NCBI GenBank assembly: GCA_017939795.1
Contig: JAGBAA010000097.1
Location: forward strand, 29,128 to 93,127
Direction of reading: 5' to 3'
Length of the DNA stretch: 64,000 nucleotides
DNA from: Thermoguttaceae bacterium
GTDB lineage: Bacteria; Planctomycetota; Planctomycetia; Pirellulales; Thermoguttaceae
Within the stretch, counting starts at the first letter, position 1. Every line of letters begins with the position of its first letter. Of this stretch, positions 44,679 to 53,677 are shown one piece after another. The notes below the pieces were generated by a model. The model was not told the origin of the DNA, searched no databases, and saw nothing but the letters and a program-made list of their open reading frames with translations. Position numbers and translations under genes: made by a program.

Positions 44679-45734
44679 GTGTGTTTTGCCGTGAGTCAAA
44701 CCGTCTATTCCGTGGGGCAGCAGATCCGTTCTGCCGTCCTGTTTCTTCTGAAGATCGGTCTTTCGCTGGGGATCCTTGGTTTTCTGGTTTGGCGTGCACT
44801 TCAAAATCAGGATACGGTCAACGGCCTGCTCCACGGCGAGAAGATCTGGACGTCTTTGGGACTTGGATTTTTTTTCACGTTCATCGCCGTCCTCGCGACG
44901 ATCATTCGCTGGCGGTATCTTGTGCGCATCCAGAAACTCGATGCGGATCTCTGGACGACGCTCCGGGTCGGGTACATCGGGTACCTTTTCAATCTTGCGC
45001 CGATGGGGATCGTGGGCGGCGACCTGCTGAAAGCCTGGCTTTTGACCCGACAGGAAAAGGCAAAACACCCCAACGCAGGTCCCGTAGTGCTCGCATCGGT
45101 CTTCATTGACCGAATGATCGGACTGTACGCGCTTTTCATGCTCGCCTCACTCGTTGTGCTTGGAATGGGGATCCTCTGGGATCCGGAGACGACACCGACG
45201 CTGCGTTCTGCGTCCTGGGCAGTCCTGACGGCATGGGGGATCGGAACGGCTGCGGGGCTGGCGCTTCTTTGCCCTCCGCCGTCGAAAAAGGAACTCCCAC
45301 CGCCGCGTTCCAAATTTGAAAAGACGTTTCGGGAACTTGCGGGAAGTGTGCGTCTTTACCGAAACTACCCGATCCAGCTTGCGTGGATCCTGCTTGTGAG
45401 CCTCCTGATCCACGCTTCTTTCGCCACATCGATCTACTTTCTTGCTGACGGGATCTGGCGCGGAAGTGAACCGCCGACGTTTGCGCAGCACCTCTACATT
45501 TCACCGACCAGCATGTCGATGTCGGCGGTACCGCTTCCAGTCGGGCCGGTTGAAGTCGTGCTGGACGAACTGTACCGCGACGAAACTGGAAAGCCTGGCA
45601 TGGGACTCGTCGTCATGCTGGCGTACCGGCTGGTCTGCCTCGTGACGGCGATGCTGGGAGTCGTGTTCTATTTTTGTTCCCGGAATGAGATCCGTGAAAC
45701 GATGGAAGAGCAAAACGCTTCCCAAACCGAGTAA
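44679..45734 (+). CDS. Lysylphosphatidylglycerol synthase/flippase-like membrane protein (UPF0104/YbhN-like)
   Basis: About 350 residues with six to eight predicted membrane helices. VGYIGYLFNLAPMGIVGGDLLKAWLL resembles the UPF0104 N-P-x-x-x-G-G-D signature, and ISPTSMSMSAVPLPVGPVEVVLDELY is the matching late motif. Such proteins move or modify lipids or glycolipids. The start is uncertain: GTG at 44679 or GTG at 44691. It directly follows a terminator, so it needs its own promoter, which I did not identify. Confidence 0.8.
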   Translation: MCFAVSQTVYSVGQQIRSAVLFLLKIGLSLGILGFLVWRALQNQDTVNGLLHGEKIWTSLGLGFFFTFIAVLATIIRWRYLVRIQKLDADLWTTLRVGYIGYLFNLAPMGIVGGDLLKAWLLTRQEKAKHPNAGPVVLASVFIDRMIGLYALFMLASLVVLGMGILWDPETTPTLRSASWAVLTAWGIGTAAGLALLCPPPSKKELPPPRSKFEKTFRELAGSVRLYRNYPIQLAWILLVSLLIHASFATSIYFLADGIWRGSEPPTFAQHLYISPTSMSMSAVPLPVGPVEVVLDELYRDETGKPGMGLVVMLAYRLVCLVTAMLGVVFYFCSRNEIRETMEEQNASQTE

Positions 45735-45737
45735 ATT

Positions 45738-45774
45738 CAGAACGCCGGGCGGTTCCGTATCGTCCGGCGTTCTG
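45738..45774 (+). other. Stem-loop after the UPF0104 gene
   Basis: An 11-bp perfect stem, CAGAACGCCGG (45738-45748) with CCGGCGTTCTG (45764-45774), and a 15-nt loop. It has no T-tract, so it may be a weak or factor-dependent terminator. Confidence 0.55.
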
Positions 45775-45831
45775 CGTATGAGTTCCCCATGACTTTTCCT
45801 TGAAGATCGAAACATGAAAAGGAGACTGAAA

Positions 45832-47472
45832 ATGAAATGTTTCCGAATTTTGATGAGTGGACTCTGGTGTCTCGTTCTCTTCTGCACGGTACTTTGGGGT
45901 ACTTTGCCGAGCTGCGAGGCGGGGAAGATAGAAAAGAGCGAAACGGCGGGAAAATACGCGGCGGTCCATTCTTCGCCGGCTGTGCAGACAGCGGGACGGA
46001 CGGCCATGGGGATCAATTTTGGCGGGCCGGCGGACTGGAACACAGAACTGCCGTTTGTGAACGTCTTTTTTGAGTCGCGCCGTTGGATCAGTCAGCGTGA
46101 GGGGGAAAGCTGGGGAAAAGGTCCGGAGCTGGAGCTTGACGAACGTGGCTGGGTGCGCCGTCTGGAACCGAACTGCTTTGCCGAGACGCCGCTCTGCACG
46201 ATCGAAGATGGACATTTCCCCAGCGGGACGTACACGGTACGGTATCGCGGGAAGGGAAAAGTCACGTTCATGAACGCCTGGGTCCTTGAGGAGCGTCCGG
46301 GAGAGATCCGGATCCGTGTCGAGGCAAAATACGGTGCGTTCTGGCTTCAGATCCGCGAGACCGATCCGACGGACTATCTGCGCGATTTTCAAGTCTTCCG
46401 TCCCGGTTTTGAAGACGAAGCGAAACGGACGTGCGGGATGTGGGATCCCGCGCTGGTTGCCCGATGGAAAGGCGTCGATACGGTCCGATTCATGGATCTC
46501 CAGCACACGAACGGCTCGAAACTTGAAAAATGGGCAGACCGACCGGTCGTCGGCGATGCGTCGTTTTCGGAAAAAGGCGTCCCGCTGGAACTGCTCTGCG
46601 CTCTGGCGAATCACCTGAACGCGAACGCCTGGTTTTGCGTGCCGCATCGGGCGGATGATGAATTCGTGCGCAATATGGCGCAGACGATCCGAAAGTATTT
46701 GAAACCGGAGCTGAAAGTCTACGTCGAGTATTCCAATGAGGTCTGGAACGGCCAGTTCGAGCAGTGCAGGTATGCGGAAGAACAGGGGGCGAAACTCCTT
46801 CCGGACGAAAAACCGTGGGTGCGTGCATGGGCTTGGACGGCGCATCGGTCCCGCGAGATATTCACCATTTTTCGGGAGGTTTTTCCCGAACAGGAAGGGC
46901 GTCTCGTGCGTGTTTTGGCCTCGCAGGCTGCGAATGATTACGTTTCGGAGCAGCTTTTGAAATTTTCCGACTGTGCAGAAGTCACCGATGCTTTAGCGAT
47001 CGCGCCGTACGTGATGCACTGCATTCCGAAAGAGTACGCGGATGAATTCATCGCCCGCGGAGTTGACGGTGCACTGGAACTTCTCGAAAAGCAAAAACTC
47101 CCCGAGGCTGTCGAGTGGATGAAAAAGCAGAAGAAAATAGCTGACGAACACGGGGTTGCGCTCATCTGCTACGAAGCGGGCCAGCATCTGGTCGGGCTTT
47201 GGGGAGCGAACGACCGGGAGGAACTGAACTCCATTTGTTCGGAGGCGAACGCTTCCCCGCGGATGGGACGGATCTACGATGCGTATTTTCGCGCGTGGGA
47301 AGAAATTGGCGGAGGGCTTCTCTGCCATTTTTCCTCAACAGGACGCTGGGGAAAATGGGGGTCTTGGGGACTCGTGCAGTATGCGGACGACGATACTGAT
47401 GAATCGCCGAAATTTCGTGCATTTGAACGGGCTTTGAATCGATGGAATGATGAAATTGATCCCGTTCTTTAA
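45832..47472 (+). CDS. Secreted clan GH-A-like glycoside hydrolase
   Basis: 546 residues from the ATG at 45832 (AAGGAG 7 nt upstream). An in-frame ATG at 45814 would place the binding site inside the gene. A signal peptide (CLVLFCTVLWGTL) is followed by beta-rich sequence and then a barrel. The motif KVYVEYSNEVWN (about residue 298) fits the acid/base glutamate region of clan GH-A hydrolases. Later, CYEAGQHLVG may hold the nucleophile glutamate. It probably acts on extracellular polysaccharide. The exact family is uncertain. Confidence 0.75.
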   Translation: MKCFRILMSGLWCLVLFCTVLWGTLPSCEAGKIEKSETAGKYAAVHSSPAVQTAGRTAMGINFGGPADWNTELPFVNVFFESRRWISQREGESWGKGPELELDERGWVRRLEPNCFAETPLCTIEDGHFPSGTYTVRYRGKGKVTFMNAWVLEERPGEIRIRVEAKYGAFWLQIRETDPTDYLRDFQVFRPGFEDEAKRTCGMWDPALVARWKGVDTVRFMDLQHTNGSKLEKWADRPVVGDASFSEKGVPLELLCALANHLNANAWFCVPHRADDEFVRNMAQTIRKYLKPELKVYVEYSNEVWNGQFEQCRYAEEQGAKLLPDEKPWVRAWAWTAHRSREIFTIFREVFPEQEGRLVRVLASQAANDYVSEQLLKFSDCAEVTDALAIAPYVMHCIPKEYADEFIARGVDGALELLEKQKLPEAVEWMKKQKKIADEHGVALICYEAGQHLVGLWGANDREELNSICSEANASPRMGRIYDAYFRAWEEIGGGLLCHFSSTGRWGKWGSWGLVQYADDDTDESPKFRAFERALNRWNDEIDPVL

Positions 47473-47517
47473 GTGTCGAGGTTTTGGTTGAAATATGGGA
47501 TTTTCGTCAAACTTTTC

Positions 47518-47545
47518 TTGACTTTTAAAATTTTCATGGTATAAT
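47518..47545 (+). promoter_or_regulatory. Extended -10 promoter of the Rpn-family gene
   Basis: TTGACT (47518-47523), a 16-bp spacer and a perfect TATAAT (47540-47545), preceded by TGG (extended -10). Confidence 0.8.
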
Positions 47546-47596
47546 CAGAAAGTCAGGGCGTTAACTGTTTGGAAATGGAAAGTGAAGGCAGCGAAA

Positions 47597-48625
47597 ATGG
47601 CCGGAAAGATCCCTTTTGAATTGCCGCCGACGGCAGATGTCGTGTTTCAGTATCTTTTTTCGTCCCCAGGGGCAGAAAATGGGCTGAAGTGCTTCCTTAA
47701 TGCCATCAACCAGAGTGCCGGAAGGCGGTTGGTCGAGAGCGTCAAGATCGAGAACCCCTTCAACATCGCGAATTTCGCGAATCAGAAAACTTCGATCGTC
47801 GACGTTAAAGCCCGTGATGAGGAGGGGAAAAAGTACGACATTGAAATGCAGCTCATCGATGCCGTCGGATTCACGGATCGGGTACTTTACTACTGGAGTA
47901 AAATGTACTCGAGCATGCTGAATCGCGGACATGATTATGAGCATCTTCGCCCGGTCATTTCCATCGTCGTGACGCGGTTTGAGCTTTTTCCGCAGCTGAC
48001 GGACCTGCACAATGTCTTCACGCTGTCTGCGGAAAAAGACCCGTCTGTGCTTTTCTCGGACCAGATCGAGATCCATTCACTGGAGCTTATCGACGAGAAA
48101 CTCGCGCGTCTCGGCCGGCTGGCGAAAGAGGAGGACGAAAATCAGCTCCAGCTTCAGAACTGGATGGACTACTTACTCAACGGCAATCGCAAAACGGAGG
48201 CGGAAATGGATACATTGATCTGTGGAACTCCCGGTTTGGGAGAGACTCACGAACGCTACACGCAGTTCACGGAGAACGACGAACTTCGCGAACTTGCCTT
48301 TGCTCGGGAAAAATACGAACGCGATCACCGCGCCCAACTCTCGTACGCCGAACGCCACGGTCACGCCCTCGGACTCGCTCGAGGTCTCGTACAGGGTGAA
48401 GCGATCGGCCTGCAAAAAGGCCGTGCGGAAGGCCGTGCGGAAGGTGAACGTTTGGCGGCGGCTCGGATGCTGGTCTCGATCCTTCAGATGCGATTTTCGG
48501 AATCGTTTACGCAGGAAGATCAGCACCGGATCATGACGATCTCCGATGCAGAAATTCTGAACGCACTCGTACTTCGGGCTGCAGCAGCGGCGGATTACGC
48601 GGAGATTCAAAAGTTGCTGAAATAG
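47597..48625 (+). CDS. Rpn-family recombination-promoting nuclease / PD-(D/E)XK transposase-like protein
   Basis: 342 residues from the ATG at 47597; a GTG at 47582 is possible. PTADVVFQYLFSSP and FLNAI open the fold. SIVDVKARDEEGKKYDIEMQL supplies the D and ExQ residues of this PD-(D/E)XK family. A C-terminal tail of GLAxGxAxG-type repeats (GRAEGRAEGERLA) and a final QMRF segment are typical of Rpn proteins, which stimulate RecA-independent recombination. It is a stand-alone gene with its own strong promoter and terminator. Confidence 0.88.
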   Translation: MAGKIPFELPPTADVVFQYLFSSPGAENGLKCFLNAINQSAGRRLVESVKIENPFNIANFANQKTSIVDVKARDEEGKKYDIEMQLIDAVGFTDRVLYYWSKMYSSMLNRGHDYEHLRPVISIVVTRFELFPQLTDLHNVFTLSAEKDPSVLFSDQIEIHSLELIDEKLARLGRLAKEEDENQLQLQNWMDYLLNGNRKTEAEMDTLICGTPGLGETHERYTQFTENDELRELAFAREKYERDHRAQLSYAERHGHALGLARGLVQGEAIGLQKGRAEGRAEGERLAAARMLVSILQMRFSESFTQEDQHRIMTISDAEILNALVLRAAAAADYAEIQKLLK

Positions 48626-48682
48626 TGAATTTTTTGCTTGACAGGCTCTTGTCCGGTTCAATGATTTGAATATTTCATCCGA

Positions 48683-48726
48683 AGTCCCACATTGCTTTTG
48701 TGCAATGCGGGACTGTCTCATTTTTT
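48683..48726 (+). terminator. Intrinsic terminator of the Rpn-family gene
   Basis: AGTCCC-CATTGC pairs with GCAATG-GGGACT (48683-48714), with one internal mismatch and a 6-nt loop. T6 follows at 48721-48726. Confidence 0.75.
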
Positions 48727-48739
48727 AGGCGATCTCAGA

Positions 48740-50203
48740 CTACATGAAACCTCCCAAACCGCCCATTCCCATTGGGACGAAACTATTTTGCAGAGTCGCT
48801 CCGCCGAAAGCACCGCCATCAAACCAAAGGGCCTCGGCACGATTTGAGGTCTCTTTGCCTCCCGCTTTTCGAAAGATCGGGATCAAAATGGACGCATTTT
48901 TCCCATTTCTGGCCAATTCCATGGCAGTGGTACCATCATTGCGCTGAACGTTCACGTCTACACCATGTTCCAGAAGATACTTCACGATCTCTGCGTTCTG
49001 TCCCGCAGCTGCCGGGAAAAGGAGCGTCTGTCCCCAACTGTCCCGCGTATTCAGATCCAGTCCCATGTCCGCGAATTTCCTGAAGATCGCAAAATTTCCA
49101 CCGCACGCTGCCGCAGTAAGGATCCCCTGTCCACTGAGATTGACCCGCCGCGGATCCAGTTTTTTTGCAAGAAAGAAATCCACGAGCTTTTCATTCCCAT
49201 TTTCTGCCGCAAGGAACAGTGCGTCGCGGTCATTGTCCGTGACGGCGTGAATATCGGCTCCATGGTCCACGAAATATTGAACCATTTCTACATCATCCAG
49301 AGTCGCCAAAAGAAGCGGCGTCCATCCAAAATCGGTCCGAGCCTCCAGATCCGCTCCCTGTTCCACAAGAAAATGAACGATTTCCTTCGCCTTTCCGGAA
49401 ACAGCAGCATGAAGCGGCGTTCCTCCCCCATAGACGAACTCAAGCGGTGCCCCCTGTTCTATGAGGAATCGGACCTTGTCCAGGTTTCCTTCTTCCACGG
49501 CATTGTGCAGCAGCGAAAATGAATTCTGGGGAACATCCGAAGCCTCGTAGACCAGCCTGGCACCGGCTTTCAGGAGGATCCTGGAAATGTCGAATGGATC
49601 CTTTTTCATAGCATCCACACGATCCAGCGCCGCCATCAAAGGCGTTGCCCCATCGTCTTGTTCTTCTACATCAACTCCATTTTCCAGAAGGTACGTGACC
49701 AGCAGACGGTTTTCCGCCTCGATCGCAAGATGAAGCAGCGGGCGTTCTCTGCGGTTTTCATTAAAAGTCCGCTTTACTTCGTATCCCTGCGAGATCAGAA
49801 ACTTCACGATCTCCAAAACATCTTCTTCATCCGCGTCACGGGAATCTGAATTAGGATCGATCTGGAGAATGACCGCATCCATCAGAAAATCCGAACCGTC
49901 ATCCATCGACTGATCTGTTTTCTTCAGATCCTGACCGCTTTTCTCAACGAGCATTTTCAGGATCTCGAGCTGGCAGGAGTCGATGGCTTCCTGAAAGTAG
50001 CCGAACGGGTCTTCACGCCATTCCGGCGTATTTTCCAATGCTTTTTCAACGCCTTCCATATCTCCGCGCTCAATGAGCCGGTAGGTCCGGGTCTCTTCCG
50101 AACGATAGTATTTCCCGATTCCGGCATGAACCACGTCCGGAATGAAGAGTACTGCGGCTGAAAAAAGCAGGAGCGTCGGCAGAAAGTACAACATGGATCT
50201 CAT
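48740..50203 (-). CDS. Secreted ankyrin-repeat protein
   Basis: 487 residues from the ATG at 50203, preceded by AAGGAGG. An in-frame start at 50269 lies upstream of this site. A signal peptide (FLPTLLLFSAAVLFIPDVVHA) is followed by about ten ankyrin units, many with the pattern G-x-T-P-L-x-x-A (for example GATPLMAALDRVDA, GGTPLHAAVSGKAKE, GWTPLLLATLDDVE). The tail is Gly/Phe-rich. Ankyrin stacks bind proteins; this one should act outside the cytoplasm. Its promoter is at 50291-50319. Confidence 0.88.
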   Translation of the reverse strand: MRSMLYFLPTLLLFSAAVLFIPDVVHAGIGKYYRSEETRTYRLIERGDMEGVEKALENTPEWREDPFGYFQEAIDSCQLEILKMLVEKSGQDLKKTDQSMDDGSDFLMDAVILQIDPNSDSRDADEEDVLEIVKFLISQGYEVKRTFNENRRERPLLHLAIEAENRLLVTYLLENGVDVEEQDDGATPLMAALDRVDAMKKDPFDISRILLKAGARLVYEASDVPQNSFSLLHNAVEEGNLDKVRFLIEQGAPLEFVYGGGTPLHAAVSGKAKEIVHFLVEQGADLEARTDFGWTPLLLATLDDVEMVQYFVDHGADIHAVTDNDRDALFLAAENGNEKLVDFFLAKKLDPRRVNLSGQGILTAAACGGNFAIFRKFADMGLDLNTRDSWGQTLLFPAAAGQNAEIVKYLLEHGVDVNVQRNDGTTAMELARNGKNASILIPIFRKAGGKETSNRAEALWFDGGAFGGATLQNSFVPMGMGGLGGFM

Positions 50204-50290
50204 GAGCAGGTCCTCCTTGAAATTTGATGATGAAACAGAAATCTGAATAAATTGCGGGTCTCCCGGCAATTGCGAATCGCATTTTCAGTC

Positions 50291-50319
50291 ATTTTAGTCA
50301 ACTCGAAACCGTTTGTCAA
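50291..50319 (-). promoter_or_regulatory. Sigma-70 promoter of the ankyrin gene
   Basis: On the minus strand, a perfect TTGACA (50314-50319), a 17-bp spacer and TAAAAT (50291-50296). Confidence 0.75.
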
Positions 50320-50494
50320 TGGGGAGATCCCGTATAAATTTCACAGAAAGTGTCCAATTTTCATGTTTCAGTACATTCCGTACTAAAGTCGGCGTTTCTT
50401 TTTTTACGCAGGATCTGTATATTTCCGTTCGTTCTCAGTGGTTTCCACAGCAAGATCGCGATCCTCATTGGCAGGAGATCACCGCAGATGAAGC

Positions 50495-50528
50495 AATAAA
50501 AAAGAGGGACTCATTTCGGGTCCCTCTT
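50495..50528 (-). terminator. Intrinsic terminator of the marR-fabF operon
   Basis: AAGAGGGAC (50502-50510) pairs with GTCCCTCTT (50520-50528). The minus-strand transcript ends in a T-rich run opposite 50495-50503. It is 26 nt after the fabF stop. Confidence 0.85.
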
Positions 50529-50554
50529 CTGGTTCCAGAATGAAAGAACGTGGG

Positions 50555-51811
50555 TCAGTCTTCGAATTTCTTGAAGATGACCACCGCGTTGTGTCCGCCG
50601 AAGCCAAGATTGTTGTTTGCGGCATAGCGTACGGAACGTTCAACGGCTGTGTTGGGCGTGATGTCCAGATCGCAGTCCGGGTCGGGCGTTTCGTAGTTGA
50701 TCGTCGGCGGGATGATCTGATTTTCAAGCGTCTGCACACATGCGATGCACTCCAGTGCGCCGGCGGCTCCCAATGCGTGCCCCGTCGTGCCTTTCGTACT
50801 GCTGACGGCCACCGTCCGCGCTGCGTCGCCGAGGGCGGATTTGATGGCGCAGGTCTCGAATTTGTCGTTCAGCGGCGTACTGGTCCCGTGTGCGTTGATG
50901 TAGTCCAGCTCCTCCGGTCCGATCCCTGCATGACGCATGGCCATTCGGAAGGCGCGGGCATCGCCGTCTCCCTGCGGATCAGGGCTGGTGATGTGGTATC
51001 CGTCACCGGTCGCGCCGTATCCGACGAGTTCCGCGAGGATCTTCGCACCGCGTTTTTTGGCGTGTTCGTATTCTTCCAGGATCATGACTCCGGCCCCTTC
51101 CGCAGCCACGAAACCATCGCGGTCTTTATCGAACGGACGGCTGGCGTGAAGCGGGTCGTCGTTGCGGGTGCTCATTGCTTTCATCGAGGCGAAACCGGCG
51201 ATGCACAGCGGCATGACGCTCTCTTCCGTCCCTCCAGCGATCATGATGTCCGCATCGTCGCGCTGGATCATCCAGTACGCTTCCCCGATGGAATGGCACC
51301 CGGACGCACAGGCGGAAACGATACCGAAGTTCGGGCCTTTCGCACCGTAGCGGATCGAGAGGTCCCCTGACGCACTGTCCGCGATCATCATCGGAATGGC
51401 CAGCGGTGAGACTCTGCCCGGCCCGCGGTCCAGAAGGACGTTGTTTTGTGTCGTCGTTGCGATGATCCCGCCGATGCCGCTGGAAACCAGGATCCCGACG
51501 CGCGTTTCGTCCAGTTCGCTTTCCTGAAAATTTTTAGGCAGACCCGCCATGGCGAGCGCTTCGTCACCTGCCGCGATGGCGTACTGGCAGAAGAGATCCA
51601 GACGTTTCGCATCCTTGAACGGCACATATTGCGTGATGTCGAAATCCTTCACTTCACCTGCGATCTGCGTCCGGAATCCGGAAGCGTCAAATTTCGTGAT
51701 CGGCCCCAGTCCGCAGCGTCCTTCCACGATCGAGGTCCAGAAATCTGCCGCGTTATTTCCCACGCAGGAAACGACTCCGTACCCAGTCACGACTACCCGT
51801 TTTTTCTGCAT
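50555..51811 (-). CDS. fabF: Beta-ketoacyl-ACP synthase II
   Basis: A 418-residue condensing enzyme that elongates fatty acyl-ACP with malonyl-ACP. The catalytic Cys is in SACASGCHSIGEAY, the two His in NAHGTSTPLND and TKGTTGHALGAAG, and LGFGGHNAVVIFK is the C-terminal signature. The length is normal for FabF. It starts 20 nt after a MarR-family gene, with AAAGGA upstream, and ends at an intrinsic terminator. Transcription is probably from the promoter at 52420-52448. Confidence 0.95.
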   Translation of the reverse strand: MQKKRVVVTGYGVVSCVGNNAADFWTSIVEGRCGLGPITKFDASGFRTQIAGEVKDFDITQYVPFKDAKRLDLFCQYAIAAGDEALAMAGLPKNFQESELDETRVGILVSSGIGGIIATTTQNNVLLDRGPGRVSPLAIPMMIADSASGDLSIRYGAKGPNFGIVSACASGCHSIGEAYWMIQRDDADIMIAGGTEESVMPLCIAGFASMKAMSTRNDDPLHASRPFDKDRDGFVAAEGAGVMILEEYEHAKKRGAKILAELVGYGATGDGYHITSPDPQGDGDARAFRMAMRHAGIGPEELDYINAHGTSTPLNDKFETCAIKSALGDAARTVAVSSTKGTTGHALGAAGALECIACVQTLENQIIPPTINYETPDPDCDLDITPNTAVERSVRYAANNNLGFGGHNAVVIFKKFED

Positions 51812-51831
51812 TTTATGAGTCCTTTCCCCGT

Positions 51832-52344
51832 CTATTTTTGGATCGGATAGCGAATGCCTGCCGGTGTTGCCGACGGAGCGGAATTTTCTTCGATCCAGTG
51901 TCTGTTCATCGTAATTTTGCGGCAGACCAGTTCTCCTGTCCGGTCGATCGCTTCGATCTCTTCCGGAGTACAGTCCTGCGCGAGAAAATCAATAAGACGG
52001 TCCAGACGGCGATCCACTTCCTGGAAGATCTGAAGCGTTTCCGGAGTCGGGATGATCTGAACGTTCCGACGGTCCTCTTCATTCGGCTTGCGCGTCACGA
52101 TCTCTGCCTGAACGAGTTTTTCTATGAACGTTGAGGCTGCCGAGGAGGAAAGCCCCGTGATCTGCATGACCGTGTTCAGATTGCACGGAAGCTGCTGACG
52201 GATGAGGGTCAGATAGTAAATATGCCGGCTGGAAAGTTTCCCTGCGGACTTCCCCTTGCAGATGTCTCCCCAACTATGATTGATGTAGTTTCGGCGCGCA
52301 CAGTCGATCAGCCGAAACATCCGTTTGAACGAGTCTGTATTCAT
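51832..52344 (-). CDS. MarR-family transcriptional regulator
   Basis: About 170 residues from the ATG at 52344; a GTG at 52353 is also possible. The winged helix has NTVMQITGLSSSAASTFIEKLVQAEIVTRKPNEEDRRNVQI, with the DRR-x-x-x wing of MarR proteins. It is immediately upstream of fabF, and a palindrome overlaps its start site. By analogy with FabT, a MarR-type regulator of fatty-acid synthesis genes, it may control its own operon in response to acyl-ACP. That analogy is inferred. Confidence 0.88.
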   Translation of the reverse strand: MNTDSFKRMFRLIDCARRNYINHSWGDICKGKSAGKLSSRHIYYLTLIRQQLPCNLNTVMQITGLSSSAASTFIEKLVQAEIVTRKPNEEDRRNVQIIPTPETLQIFQEVDRRLDRLIDFLAQDCTPEEIEAIDRTGELVCRKITMNRHWIEENSAPSATPAGIRYPIQK

Positions 52345-52395
52345 ATTTTCCACTTATTCTGCATGATCTCAAGAATAGTTTCCCGGTAAATATGA

Positions 52396-52407
52396 GGAAT
52401 ATATTCC
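52396..52407. promoter_or_regulatory. Candidate MarR operator (perfect palindrome)
   Basis: GGAATATATTCC, a 12-bp perfect palindrome just downstream of the minus-strand -10 of the marR-fabF promoter. A bound MarR dimer there would block transcription. Confidence 0.55.
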
Positions 52408-52419
52408 CAAAACAGGAAC

Positions 52420-52448
52420 ATTATACCATATTTCAGAATTTTCATCAA
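52420..52448 (-). promoter_or_regulatory. Promoter of the marR-fabF operon
   Basis: On the minus strand, TTGATG (52443-52448), a 17-bp spacer and a perfect TATAAT (52420-52425). The start codon at 52344 is about 70 nt downstream. Confidence 0.7.
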
Positions 52449-52529
52449 GAGTGATTTGAGGTTTTGTGGAAATATTTCAGGGAAAATGCCAAAAAAAAGG
52501 TTCATCCGGCAACTGCGTACCGGGGGTAG

Positions 52530-52558
52530 TTGAAAAAAGACATGGTATCTGATAGAAT
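52530..52558 (+). promoter_or_regulatory. Promoter of the ISL3-type transposase relic
   Basis: TTGAAA (52530-52535), a 17-bp spacer and TAGAAT (52553-52558). A GGAGG binding site precedes the ATG at 52594, so the start region is intact. Confidence 0.55.
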
Positions 52559-52593
52559 AGAAAAATCAAAACCAAAACCCTATCGGAGGAACC

Positions 52594-53406
52594 ATGTCTG
52601 CTGCTATTTTATACCATGTTCAAGGGATCCGCAAGTACTTCCTCCGAAAAATTTCCATAAAAAAGGACATTTTTATTTTTGAATGTTTTTGGAGGCATCC
52701 GGAGGAGTTAAAATGCGCAGGATGCAGAAGCGGAAACGTTCGTAGGACGGGGACGAAAATGCGTATTTTCACCGGCGTGCCGATGGGAAATATGAGGGTA
52801 CTGATCCATGCGGAAATTCCGAGAGTTCACTGTCTCGATTGCGGGAAAGTCGCGCAGATCCACATCGATTTCGCGCGTCCGAATGCGCGGCCGCGAATCT
52901 GTCGCCGGCGTATACGAAAGCGGTCCGGGAGAATTTTCCGAATTCTGTACTTGTCTACGACCGATTTCATATCATGCAGATGCTGCATCGGACAATCACG
53001 GACTGTCGACGCACGATCTATCGCAAATTGCCGGACGAAACCGCCCGCCGAGCCATTAAGGGAAACCGATTTGTTTTGCTAAAAAGACGCTCCGGCCTTG
53101 ACCCGGCATGTTCAGGAACTTATCGTATCCTCGGAGCGGCCAACGAGCCGCGGTTTCGTGTCCTGGCGCGGAAGCGCGATCAAGAATTTCTGGAATCAGC
53201 CTGACCGAGCGGCAGCAGAAGGTCACCTTTTTGACTGGCTCAGCAATGCGGAATCCCTGAAAATATCAGCACTTACGGCATTTTGCCGAACGCTCCGAAC
53301 CCGCCTGGACGGCCAAGACGCGCAAGTTTTTCGTCGATCAGTTCCAGCGAATGAACCTCGTTTCAGCGAATGGACCTCGATCTGCTTGTTTTGTTCTCAG
53401 AGATGA
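52594..53406 (+). pseudogene. ISL3-family transposase, internally deleted and frameshifted
   Basis: The first frame (to about 52890) has paired cysteines (CAGCRSG, then CLDCG) like the ISL3 N-terminal zinc ribbon. A second frame (about 52890-53085) has NFPNSVLVYDRFHIMQML, a late DDE-domain segment. A third stretch returns to the first frame with HLFDWLSNAESLKISALTAF. The helix-turn-helix and the first catalytic Asp are missing, and the C-terminus is lost. The element is dead. Terminal inverted repeats could not be defined. A 92-bp repeat copy starts 50 bp after it. Confidence 0.8.
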
Positions 53407-53456
53407 AAATTTTTGGCGCAAGCGATCCCACGCACGATTTCACCCTGCGGGAGAAA

Positions 53457-53548
53457 TCTGGCTGCCCGCGAAGAGACGACGGCCGTGAGGGAGGAACATT
53501 TTGAAAATTGTTCCTCCCTCAGACTCCCTCTTCAAAAACTTTTTGATG
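53457..53548. repeat. 92-bp repeat, copy 1 (palindromic)
   Basis: Identical over 92 bp to 63904-63995. It contains a perfect 13-bp stem, TGAGGGAGGAACA (53486-53498) with TGTTCCTCCCTCA (53509-53521), and a second short palindrome, TCAAAAA-C-TTTTTGA (53532-53546). This copy lies just downstream of the ISL3 relic. Confidence 0.9.
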
Positions 53549-53677
53549 GTTCTGTGTCTGTATACTTTTGGGGGCCTTCCGTGTTTTCTGCCGCAAAAAA
53601 TCCCAATGTGGTCAGAGGCACCGCTGCGGTACTGAGGCCGGAAATGGAAATTTCCGGTTCTTGAAAGACTGCGCCGG

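Larger units (their letters stand above)
50204..50554. other. Intergenic region, ankyrin gene promoter and fabF terminator
   Basis: 351 bp. It holds the ankyrin gene promoter on the minus strand (50291-50319) and the fabF terminator (50495-50528). Between them I see no ORF or RNA gene. Confidence 0.5.
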
